From positions 1 to 12,919 of the forward strand of contig JANXRT010000108.1 of the NCBI GenBank assembly GCA_025356735.1: 12,919 nucleotides of DNA, in the 5' to 3' direction. The notes beneath the pieces were generated by a model that did not search any database, was not told where the DNA came from, and worked only from the letters and a program-made list of their open reading frames with translations. The position numbers and the translations under genes were made by a program. This document shows positions 1 to 7,100 of this stretch, piece after piece. The DNA comes from Acetobacteraceae bacterium (GTDB taxonomy: Bacteria > Pseudomonadota > Alphaproteobacteria > Acetobacterales > Acetobacteraceae). Every line of letters starts with the position of its first letter. Positions within the stretch are counted from its first letter, which is position 1.

Positions 1-2
1 GC

Positions 3-953
3 AACAAACGCTTTCTGCGCATCAACACCGGCGGCGCGACGGGCATATCCAGCGTCGCGGCGGCGTACTATCACATCGCGGCGGGGGCCTGCGATGTGAT
101 CATGACAGCGGGGGCCGACAAGGTCGGCGAATGCGGCGACAGCCAGACGGTGCTGAACAAAATCTGGGACCCGACCTACGAGCGCGCGCTGCCGCTCGGC
201 ACCATCACCATGCTGGCGATGTCGGCGGTGCGCTACATGGACCAGTACGGCATGACCGAGGAGGACATGGCGCGCGTCGTGGTCAAGAACCGCTGGCACG
301 CCTCCAAGAACCCCAACGCGCACCTGCGCAACCAGGCAACGATCGAGGACGTGTTCCGGTCACGCTACATCTCCTGGCCGGTGAAATTGTTCGATTGCTG
401 CCCGCAATCCAGCGGTGGCTGCGCCATGGTCCTGGCGTCGGAAAAGTACATCAGGGAGCGCAACCTCGACGACGTGTGGATCACCGGCCTCGGCCACTGT
501 TCGGAGACCTATTACATCGGCGACCGCATGGGAAAAGGCTTCACCGCCGACCACGCCGATGCCTACGCACTGCGAAACTCGTTCAACCGGTCGTTCAAGA
601 TGGCCGGCATCACCGAGCCGAAAAAGCAGGTGCACGTCGCCGAACTCTACGCGCCGTTCAGCAACACCGAGTTCCACAGCATCGAGGCGGCGGGGCTGGC
701 CGAACTCGGCCAGTCGCCGGCGATGCTGCGCGAGGGCCAGTTCCACATCGGCAGCGCGATACCCGTGAACCCGTCCGGCGGCACGCTGTGCACCAACGCC
801 ATCGCCGTCACCGCCATGGTGCGGGTCGCGGAAATCGCGCTGCAGGTCTGGGGCCGCGCCGGCGAGCACCAGGTCCAGGGTGCCCGCGTCGGCATCGCCA
901 GCGGCAACGGCGGTGACCACCAGTTCTTCGGCACCATGGTCGTTGAAGCTTGA
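3..953 (+). CDS. Thiolase-fold protein lacking the catalytic Cys/His (5' partial)
   Basis: The 5' end lies outside the window; 316 C-terminal residues are read in frame from base 3 to TGA at 951-953. The fold is the thiolase/SCP2-thiolase superfamily. The nucleophile region reads RINTGGATG (bases 18-44) where classical thiolases have N-x-x-C-A-S-G, so Gly (codon 33-35) replaces the active-site Cys. The loop that carries HDxF in SCP2-thiolases reads ELYAPF (Tyr codon 648-650). After NPSGG (768-782) the usual GHPxGATG is replaced by TNAIAVTA, so the catalytic His is Ala. The C-terminal Cys-Gly motif is replaced by ASGNGGD. Known relatives without the Cys include the Ltp2 aldolase of steroid side-chain cleavage, which works with a DUF35 partner; here the DUF35 gene follows 19 bp downstream. 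I infer a carbon-carbon lyase or acyl-transfer scaffold acting on a CoA ester rather than a standard thiolase. The substrate is unknown, and the N-terminal third cannot be judged. Confidence 0.9.
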   Translation, partial: NKRFLRINTGGATGISSVAAAYYHIAAGACDVIMTAGADKVGECGDSQTVLNKIWDPTYERALPLGTITMLAMSAVRYMDQYGMTEEDMARVVVKNRWHASKNPNAHLRNQATIEDVFRSRYISWPVKLFDCCPQSSGGCAMVLASEKYIRERNLDDVWITGLGHCSETYYIGDRMGKGFTADHADAYALRNSFNRSFKMAGITEPKKQVHVAELYAPFSNTEFHSIEAAGLAELGQSPAMLREGQFHIGSAIPVNPSGGTLCTNAIAVTAMVRVAEIALQVWGRAGEHQVQGARVGIASGNGGDHQFFGTMVVEA

Positions 954-972
954 ACTCAGGGAATTGAGAGAT

Positions 973-1428
973 ATGGAACTGTTGAAGCGCCAGGAAACCT
1001 GGAACATCACCTACAACCACGCGCTGGGCGAGACTGCCAGCTGGTTCTATGTGCAACTACGCGACCACGCCAAGCTCTACGGCAAGCGCGATGCTGCATC
1101 CGGCCGGGTGCTGTGCCCGCCGCGCGCCTTCTCCGACCAGACGCTGGAGCCGACCACCGACTGGGTCGAGGTCGGCCCGGGCGGCCGCATGGAGACCTTC
1201 ACCATCGTCTATGAGGCCTTCAACGGCCTGCCGCCGCCGCCCTATGCGTTCGGCTACGTGCTGCTGGACGGCGCCGACACGGCGATCGGCGGCTACTTCA
1301 AGGGCGTTGACCTCGCCGACCCAGCGGCGGCGGCGAAGCGGCTCAAGATCGGCACCCGCGTCATGACGAAGTTCGCCGAGATCCGCACCGGCGACGTGCT
1401 GGATTTCTGGTTCGAGCCGCAGGGCTGA
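973..1428 (+). CDS. DUF35 OB-fold protein with degenerate zinc ribbon
   Basis: A 151-residue protein of the DUF35/OB-fold family, which forms complexes with thiolase-type enzymes (archaeal thiolase/HMG-CoA synthase, PhlB in phloroglucinol synthesis, ChsH2 with Ltp2). An N-terminal helical stretch (about 1-36) leads to the ribbon region LYGKRDAASGRVLCPPR (35-51), then an OB fold (about 63-148) including FTIVYEAFNGLPPPPYAFGY and a C-terminal VLDFWFEP. The family normally has two CxxC pairs around the PPR motif. Here those positions are R39-S43 and S54-T57, and the only cysteine is C48, so zinc binding is unlikely. The ATG at 973 was chosen because it gives the normal family length and does not overlap the thiolase; a longer frame from 880 would run inside the thiolase gene. 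A purine-rich stretch (CAGGGA, 957-962) may serve as ribosome binding site. It probably bridges substrate entry to the thiolase active site. The tight spacing to both neighbours indicates an operon. Confidence 0.88.
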   Translation: MELLKRQETWNITYNHALGETASWFYVQLRDHAKLYGKRDAASGRVLCPPRAFSDQTLEPTTDWVEVGPGGRMETFTIVYEAFNGLPPPPYAFGYVLLDGADTAIGGYFKGVDLADPAAAAKRLKIGTRVMTKFAEIRTGDVLDFWFEPQG

Positions 1429-1434
1429 CGAAAC

Positions 1435-2055
1435 ATGGCGTTGGCAAGCGCCGCGCCCGGCGTCGGCATCCGCGACGAGGTCACCGCGCTCAAGCGCGAG
1501 CGGACGCTCGCCGTGGCCTCCGAGCTGTTCTACGAGCGCGGCTACGAGAACACCTCGCTCGACGCGATCGCCGAGCGGATGGGCGTGACCAAGCCGTTCA
1601 TCTACGCCCACTTCACCTCCAAGGCGGAGTTGCTGGGCGAGATCAGCGCGCGCGGCATCGCCTCCGCCCTGGCGGCGTTGGACGGCGTGTTGACCTCGTC
1701 CAAAAATACCGCGACGGAGCGGCTGGCCGAGGTCGGGAAACGCTTCGTGGTCGCGGTGCTGCGCAGCCAGCGCGACATCGCCATCATGACGCGGGAGGAA
1801 AAGAACCTGGCGCCCGAGGATTTCCATCGCATCAGCGAACTGCGGCGCGAGTTCGACCGCAAGCTGATGCGGCTGCTGGATGACGGCGTCGCCACGGGGG
1901 AATTCCACCTGGCCGACACCCGCATGGCGACGCTGGCGATCGGCGGGCTGGTGAGCTGGGCCTATGTCTGGTACCGGCCCGGCGGGCGGCTGACCCTGGA
2001 ACAGACCAGCGTGCAGCTGACTGATCTTATTCTTGGCATGGTCGGAGCGAAGTAA
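1435..2055 (+). CDS. TetR/AcrR-family transcriptional regulator
   Basis: A 206-residue one-component repressor. The N-terminal TetR helix-turn-helix spans about residues 20-66 (ELFYERGYENTSLDAIAERM, then GVTKPFIYAHFTSKAELL), with the recognition helix near 51-59. The all-helical ligand-binding and dimerisation domain fills the rest and ends in the WAYVWYRPGGRL stretch common in TetR proteins that respond to acyl-CoA or lipid-like ligands, such as KstR2-like proteins. The start codon lies 6 bp after the DUF35 stop, with AGGG (1421-1424) inside the upstream gene as a probable ribosome binding site, so it is translated from the same transcript. The likely job is control of this thiolase/DUF35 operon and itself by a CoA-ester effector. 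That is an inference from position; no operator can be sought because the operon promoter is outside the window. Confidence 0.92.
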   Translation: MALASAAPGVGIRDEVTALKRERTLAVASELFYERGYENTSLDAIAERMGVTKPFIYAHFTSKAELLGEISARGIASALAALDGVLTSSKNTATERLAEVGKRFVVAVLRSQRDIAIMTREEKNLAPEDFHRISELRREFDRKLMRLLDDGVATGEFHLADTRMATLAIGGLVSWAYVWYRPGGRLTLEQTSVQLTDLILGMVGAK

Positions 2056-2059
2056 GGTT

Positions 2060-2165
2060 GGGGCCCTGCCCCAAACCCCGCAAAGGGGCCGTCGCCCCTT
2101 TGAACCCCTCTACTAAGGGGATGCGTTTCCGGGCGCTCCCCGGGCGGGGTTTGGGGCAGAGCCCC
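2060..2165. repeat. Cloverleaf-like imperfect inverted repeat between convergent genes
   Basis: The outer arms 2060-2081 and 2144-2165 are 22 bp each and complementary at 21 of 22 positions (the exception is C2065 against A2160). Between them lie three smaller perfect hairpins. The first is 2082-2089/2094-2101 (AAAGGGGC, loop CGTC). The second is 2105-2109/2116-2120 (CCCCT, 6-nt loop). The third is 2129-2133/2139-2143 (CCGGG, 5-nt loop). The first and third hairpins abut the outer stem directly, so RNA or extruded DNA could fold as a four-way cloverleaf. It sits between the tetR stop (2055) and the HU stop (2174) of convergent genes, where it could end transcription from both sides. The GGGGTTTGGGGCAGAGCCCC arm resembles dispersed intergenic repeats I associate with GC-rich alphaproteobacteria; copy number cannot be seen from one window. 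Confidence 0.85.
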
Positions 2166-2173
2166 ATGCTTCC

Positions 2174-2554
2174 TTAGATTGCTTCCTTAAGTTCCTTAGC
2201 CGCCCGAAAAGCCACCTTCTTGCTGGCCTTGATCTCGATCGCCTCGCCGGTTCCGGGATTGCGCCCCATGCGAGCCGGCCGGTTCTTGACCTCAAGAATG
2301 CCGACGCCGGCCAGCCGCAGCCGATGGCCGGATTTAAGGTGGGTGACGACCATCCCGAACAACTCGGTGACCAAGGTTTCAGCCTGCTTCTTGGGCAGGT
2401 CGTGCTGCTCGGCGAGTTCGGCGGCCAGATGCTTCTGGGTCATCGTCACCGCGGCCGCGGGTTTCGCGGCACCCTTGGCTGCCGGGGCTTGAGCCGATTT
2501 CGCCGGCGGCTTGGATGGAGTTTTGGCCGCGGCCTTCGTCGTCTTGACAGCCAT
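2174..2554 (-). CDS. HU-family nucleoid protein with Lys/Ala/Pro-rich N-terminal tail
   Basis: A 126-residue protein. Residues 38-126 form a complete HU/IHF domain: N-terminal helices (MTQKHLAAELAEQHDLPKKQ), a beta saddle, then the signature GRNPGTGEAIEIKASKKVAFRAAKELK (about 97-123), which includes the DNA-intercalating arm with its conserved RNP. HU homodimers bend and compact DNA in the nucleoid. Residues 1-37 are an added low-complexity tail of Lys, Ala and Pro (KTTKAAAKTPSKPPAK and similar), recalling histone H1-like tails; canonical HU has about 90 residues and no tail. The first ATG is preferred because AGGGAG lies 11 nt upstream (2566-2571 on the plus strand), whereas the internal ATG at residue 38, which would give a standard HU, has no Shine-Dalgarno-like sequence. 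The gene is convergent with tetR. Confidence 0.95.
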   Translation of the reverse strand: MAVKTTKAAAKTPSKPPAKSAQAPAAKGAAKPAAAVTMTQKHLAAELAEQHDLPKKQAETLVTELFGMVVTHLKSGHRLRLAGVGILEVKNRPARMGRNPGTGEAIEIKASKKVAFRAAKELKEAI

Positions 2555-2609
2555 TTTCGTCAGCGCTCCCTGTTGGATCAGGCCAACAGCGAATCACGCC
2601 ACCGCGGCG

Positions 2610-2640
2610 AATACAAGACGAAGCTAGGCAATCTTGTCAC
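2610..2640 (-). promoter_or_regulatory. Possible sigma70-type promoter for the HU gene
   Basis: Reading the minus strand, GTGACA (2635-2640; one mismatch to TTGACA) is followed after 19 bp by TGTATT (2610-2615; 4 of 6 matches to TATAAT), about 55 bp upstream of the HU start. The spacing is long and the -10 weak, so this is only a candidate. It is the best match I see in the 136-bp gap between the HU start and the oxidoreductase stop. Confidence 0.25.
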
Positions 2641-2690
2641 ATTGTTGCCATGGCGTGCGGAATTGCCTCGGTTCAGCCCGCCAAGGCGCC

Positions 2691-3890
2691 TCAAAGATTG
2701 GCAGACATGCCCTCAAAGCTCCCGATCGGGCCCGCTGGGCTGGGCGACACGGCCTCGGATGGGCGAGGCAGGCGGGCCAGGTCATGAACCCAGCTCCGGA
2801 TTCGGCGCGCCTGGAGTCGCATTGACCGCCGCGCCTGCCAGTCCCACCCGGTGTTCAGGCAAAGCCCACGGCGCGACCAGGCCTGTCGGATGGCCCTTTG
2901 ATCGAACCGGCATTTCAGCGGGTCGTCATAGAACTGACCGATCTTGTCGGCACCCATTGCCGGTGTCGCGAACCATGCCGGCGCCAGGCGGCGAAGCGTG
3001 GCGACATCGGACAATATCCGCCCGACCCCCGACCCCACCGCCGGGCACGACGACTGGTAGGCGTCGCCGATCAGGACGATGCCCGCCTGCCGCACGTTCT
3101 CGGCCCGCCCGATCGGATTGAACCGGGCCTGGACCTTGCCGACGACCTCAAACGGGCCGAGCACCTGCTCCAGCCGCGGCATGACTTCCAGGATGGCCTG
3201 CTTGGGGCGCGACTTGAACGACCGGGCCCATTCGTCGCTGGGACCGCGGTAGCAGAACAGGTTGGCGCGCATGGTCGCGCCGAACGGAAAAACGGTCAGG
3301 TAGTCGATGCCGTCGCCGGTCTGCTCGCCGTAGTAGGTCAGTATGCCGCGCGACGAGGTCTCGACATCGAAGCCGAATGTCAGGGAGTGGTTGGCGCTTA
3401 TCACCGATCGGCCGATGCCAAGCGCGCGCAACAGGTCGTCGCAGATCAGGCCGGTCGCCAGCACGACCAGGCGCGCCTCCAAGGTGGTTCCATCCGATAG
3501 GGTAACCCGCTGAACCTCGTTGCCGGTCTCGATCCCGGTGACGCGCCCGGTGACGAAACGGGTTCCGGTCGCCAACGCCCGGGTGGCATTGACCATGTCC
3601 TCGTAGCGCAGCCCGTAATGAACTTGCGATCTGGCATCGATGACCTTGCCATGGCAGGCGGCCGTTGCCTGCGGCACCGCGAGCGTCTGCCCGACGATGC
3701 CATCCAGAAGGCCGAGGCTGCGAAGGATGTCGATCTGCGAGCCGACAAGCTGCTCGGCCCGGAAGTCGTGCGGATAGACGGCGTTGCGGTCCACCACGGT
3801 GATGTCGAACCCAGCCCGGTTGAGCACTGCCGCTGCCGTCGCGCCGCCCAACCCGGCACCGACAACCACAAGATCGCTTCGGATCGGCAT
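2691..3890 (-). CDS. FAD-dependent oxidoreductase (UbiH/PHBH-like fold)
   Basis: A 399-residue flavoprotein of the FAD-dependent monooxygenase/reductase superfamily. A Rossmann dinucleotide motif GAGLGG lies at residues 11-16 at the end of the first beta strand, and D34 (TVVDR) is the ribose-binding acid. FRAEQLVGSQ (43-52) is a conserved segment in part of this family, VVLATGL (142-148) is the second FAD contact, and GDAYQSSCPAVGSGVGRILSD (275-295) matches the GD motif that binds the FAD pyrophosphate. Members hydroxylate aromatics or quinone precursors, or reduce isoprenoids. Here Gln and Ser replace the His usual in GDAxH. The ATG at 3890 was chosen because it places the beta strand immediately at the N-terminus, as in relatives; the frame stays open upstream to 4001, but those residues match no family feature. 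No transmembrane segment is evident. The gene is not tightly coupled to a neighbour, so the substrate cannot be inferred. Confidence 0.88.
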   Translation of the reverse strand: MPIRSDLVVVGAGLGGATAAAVLNRAGFDITVVDRNAVYPHDFRAEQLVGSQIDILRSLGLLDGIVGQTLAVPQATAACHGKVIDARSQVHYGLRYEDMVNATRALATGTRFVTGRVTGIETGNEVQRVTLSDGTTLEARLVVLATGLICDDLLRALGIGRSVISANHSLTFGFDVETSSRGILTYYGEQTGDGIDYLTVFPFGATMRANLFCYRGPSDEWARSFKSRPKQAILEVMPRLEQVLGPFEVVGKVQARFNPIGRAENVRQAGIVLIGDAYQSSCPAVGSGVGRILSDVATLRRLAPAWFATPAMGADKIGQFYDDPLKCRFDQRAIRQAWSRRGLCLNTGWDWQARRSMRLQARRIRSWVHDLARLPRPSEAVSPSPAGPIGSFEGMSANL

Positions 3891-4000
3891 AGCTGAACTA
3901 CCATTGGTTACGGAATTGTCAGGCCCAGCCGGGCATTCTGCAACCGTAACTCTCAAACCATGATGTAGATGCACCTCACGACAAATGTGAATAAATGACA

Positions 4001-4018
4001 AAAAGCTATTAAGCTTTT
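4001..4018. promoter_or_regulatory. AT-rich palindrome upstream of the oxidoreductase gene
   Basis: AAAAGCT (4001-4007) and AGCTTTT (4012-4018) form a perfect 7-bp inverted repeat around ATTA. It lies 110 bp upstream of the chosen oxidoreductase start and downstream of the candidate -10 at 4027-4032. A symmetric AT-rich site at or just after a transcription start suits an operator, though a weak hairpin is an alternative. No family-specific binding motif is recognised. Confidence 0.3.
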
Positions 4019-4026
4019 CAAGTAAT

Positions 4027-4054
4027 TTTGTAGACGAGTACTGTAAAGGATCAA
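4027..4054 (-). promoter_or_regulatory. Possible promoter for the FAD oxidoreductase gene
   Basis: On the minus strand TTGATC (4049-4054) is followed after 16 bp by TACAAA (4027-4032). It lies in the most AT-rich part of the window (3891-4070), immediately after a candidate terminator of the helicase gene. It would give a leader of about 130 nt before the chosen ATG. Both hexamers are imperfect. Confidence 0.3.
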
Positions 4055-4087
4055 AAAATGGATATTGGCTGGGCTTGCGCGCCAGCC
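4053..4087 (-). terminator. Candidate intrinsic terminator of the SNF2 helicase gene
   Basis: Read on the minus strand, a 6-bp stem GGCTGG/CCAGCC (4082-4087 with 4067-4072, 9-nt loop) is followed 8 nt later by a run of six T (4053-4058). It begins about 45 bp past the helicase stop codon at 4133. The distance between stem and T-run is longer than in ideal intrinsic terminators, so its strength is uncertain. Confidence 0.45.
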
Positions 4088-4132
4088 TGAAGGTCCTCGG
4101 TAATCAACAAGGTAGAAGCCAGCCCCGTGCGC

Positions 4133-7100
4133 TCAGGCGGCAAGCCGCTCGGTGGTTTCGCCAAACAGGAATTCGAGGTCGTCGATCTCGATCCCGGCAA
4201 GGCTGCCCTCCTCGCTCAGCGCGATGTTGGCGAGGTTGGCCTTGTGCTGCTGCAGCTCAACGATGCGGTCTTCGACCGTGTCGGCGGCGATCAGCTTGTA
4301 GACGAACACCGACTTGGTCTGGCCGATGCGGTGCGCCCGGTCGGACGCCTGGTCCTCGACCGCCGGGTTCCACCACGGATCGTAGTGGATGACGGTATCG
4401 GCGGAGGTCAGGTTCAGGCCCCTGCCGCCGGCCTTGAGACTGATCAGGAACAGCGGCACCTCGCCGGCCTCGAACCGGCGCACCGGCTCGGCCCGGTCAC
4501 GCGTGTCGCCGCGCAGCTCGACGAACTCGATGCCGGCCTCGGTCAGCCGCGGCTTGATCAGGTCGAGCATCGAGGTGAACTGCGAGAACAGCAGGATGCG
4601 GCGGCCCTCGGGGATCATCTCGGTGACCATGTCGAGCAGGTCGTCGAGCTTGCTCGACGTATCCACCAGCCGGGCCGATGGCAGCTTGACCAGGCGCGGG
4701 TCGCAGCAGACCTGACGCAGCTTGAGCAGCGCGTCGAGCACGACGATGCGGCTTTGCGCGGCGCTCAGACCGGCGATCTGCTCGCGCACCTTGTCGTACA
4801 GGGTGCCGCGAATGGTTTCGTAAAGCTCACGCTGTTCGGGCGCCAGGGTGATGCGCCGCAAGATCGTGTGCTTGGGCGGCAGGTCGGTGGCGACCTCGGC
4901 CTTGGTCCGGCGCAGCAGGAACGGCTTGATGCGGCGGATCAGCTGCACGCGGCGGACGGCGTCGTTGTTCTTCTCGATCGGGGTTCGGAAGCGCTTGGCG
5001 AAGCCGCGGCGATCGCCGAGCAGGCCAGGCATCAGGAAGGCGAATTCCGACCACAGCTCCTGCAAATTGTTCTCGATCGGGGTGCCGGACAGGCACAGCC
5101 GGTGCGTGGTGTTGAGCTGGCAGACCGCCTTGGTCGCCTTGGCGTCCGGGCTTTTTATCACCTGCGCCTCGTCCAGCACCACCAGGTGCCAGGCCAGCTT
5201 CTTCATCGCCTCGATGTCGCGGGTCAGCACGGTGTAGGTGGTGATCGCGACGTCGGCGCCGGCGAGCTCGTTGCGGCGCGCGTGGCGGTCGGCGCCGTAG
5301 AGCACGACGACGCGCAGATGGGGCGCGAACTTCACGAGTTCGGCAGTCCAGTTGGTGACCAGGCTGGTCGGCACCACGACGAGGGCGGGGCGGACCAGCC
5401 GCCCCTCGGCCTGCTCGATGACGATGTGGGCGATGGTCTGCGCGGTCTTGCCGAGGCCCATGTCGTCGGCGAGGAAGCCGCCCAGGCCGTTGGCGCGCAG
5501 ATGCTGTAGCCAATCGACGCCGTGCTGCTGGTAGGGGCGCAGGGTCGCGGTGAAGCTCGCCGGCACCGCGACCGGCTGGATCGCCGCCTCGCCCCGAAAA
5601 CGCTCGGCATAGGCCTCGATCGCGGCGGCGTTCTCCCATCTTGTGGTCAGCAGATCCTCGAGGTCGAGCACGCCGGCGGCCTCGGTTTCGGGCAGCAGCA
5701 GGATGCCGTCGGCGGTCCGGCGCGCGGCTTCCAGCAGGTCGGACATCACCGTCAGGAGCCGCCTTATGCGCTCGGCCGGCAGCTTGAGGATGCGGCCATC
5801 CTCCAGGCTGGTGATCAGCTCGCCATCGACGATCTGGGCCGCGTCGATGCCGCCACGGTCGAGCAGGCGCGACAGGATCGGCAGCAGCGGAATGCGGGCG
5901 CCGTCGATCTCGATGCCGAAATCGAGCGAGAAGCTGCCGGATGCGGCATCGCTGACGCGAAGGTCGTACTCGCCGACCGACTGCACCCGGCGCGGGCCAA
6001 AGTCGCGGTCGATCTGGTTGCGCCAGCCGAGCGCCTGGAGGGCGGGAATGCGGTCGGTGACGAATGCCTGCCAGCGCTCGGAGGCATCGCGGCCGCGATA
6101 GACATAGACCGTACGGCCCTTGGCGGTGGGGCCCTCGGCGATGCGCATCTGGCTGAAGCCGTCCTGGCGCAGGGCTTCCAGGGCGGCGGCCTCGGCGGCG
6201 CGGTCGCGGCGGACGAAATTCTCGGTGCCGCCAGCGCGGGGAACACGCACGAACTGGCGCTCATCGTCGGCCGCGGTCAGCATGCCATCATAGTCGAAAT
6301 CGATGGTCAGCGCGTCGATCGGGGCCATGCGGCCGGAATCGTCGGGACAATCGACGCGGCGCAGGCGCAGCACCGGCGTCACCGGCCGCTCCAGGATGAT
6401 CGGATCGGCGGCGATCTCGGAAACCGGCTCGGCGCGGCGCAGGCGGGGGCGGTCCTGGAACGCGGGCGGCCGGGTCGCGGCAGGCGTCTTGCCGACCATC
6501 TGCAAGGCGCCGGGGCGCAAGACCCTGGGCGAGGGCGGCGGGTTTGGCGCGGCCGCAGGATGACGTAGCCGCACGCGGCCGACGGCGCCGGTCTCGGCAT
6601 CGACATACCAGGGCCCGGCATCGCCCAGGATGATGCCCGATTTCGGCGGCAGGTCGGGCGGCAGGTTGGCCAGGAAGGCGCGCTCCTCGCCGATCACCAG
6701 CTTCTTGCCGGTGGCGTGCCACCGCGCCTTGCCGATCCGCGACATCAGGCCGAGCACCGCAGGGACCGCACCCGGCGCCACCGCGCTGCGGCCGGCGTCG
6801 CCCCCGCCGAGCAGCCTGGCCATGATCCGCGTGGTCTCGCTGCTGGCGCGGTCGGCCAGCAGGCGGGCGGGGGTGGTGGTCCGGAGCTGGCCGGTGCGCT
6901 CGCCGATCAGGAACGTCGAGACGAAGCAGGCATGAGGCGGCTCGCCCGGCGACAGCTCGAACACCAGACGGCTGCGTTCCTCGGCGGGCGGGGCGAGGGC
7001 GCCGAGGAAATTGTCCTGCCCCCGACCATCCTGCGAAGGGGGACGGCGCAGGACGGGAAAGCGGTCCAGGGCGGCGAGGCATCCGGCGGCGAGATGGGAA

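Noticed and set aside
880..972. Upstream extension of the DUF35 gene to an ATG at 880
   Set aside because: It would overlap the thiolase by 74 bp and add residues with no DUF35 similarity; the ATG at 973 gives the usual family length.
2898..3500. Plus-strand frame of 200 codons opposite the oxidoreductase
   Set aside because: Antisense to the conserved FAD-binding segments and without any family features.
3891..4001. Earlier start for the FAD oxidoreductase at 4001
   Set aside because: It would put 37 residues before the Rossmann strand, which normally begins at the N-terminus, and it lies in AT-rich sequence that looks intergenic.
4127..6568. Two long open frames on the plus strand (4127-5509 and 5522-6568) opposite the helicase gene
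   Set aside because: They are antisense to intact SNF2 motifs, have Arg/Gly/Ala/Gln-rich composition with no recognisable domain, and arise because high GC at third positions removes stop codons from the opposite frame.
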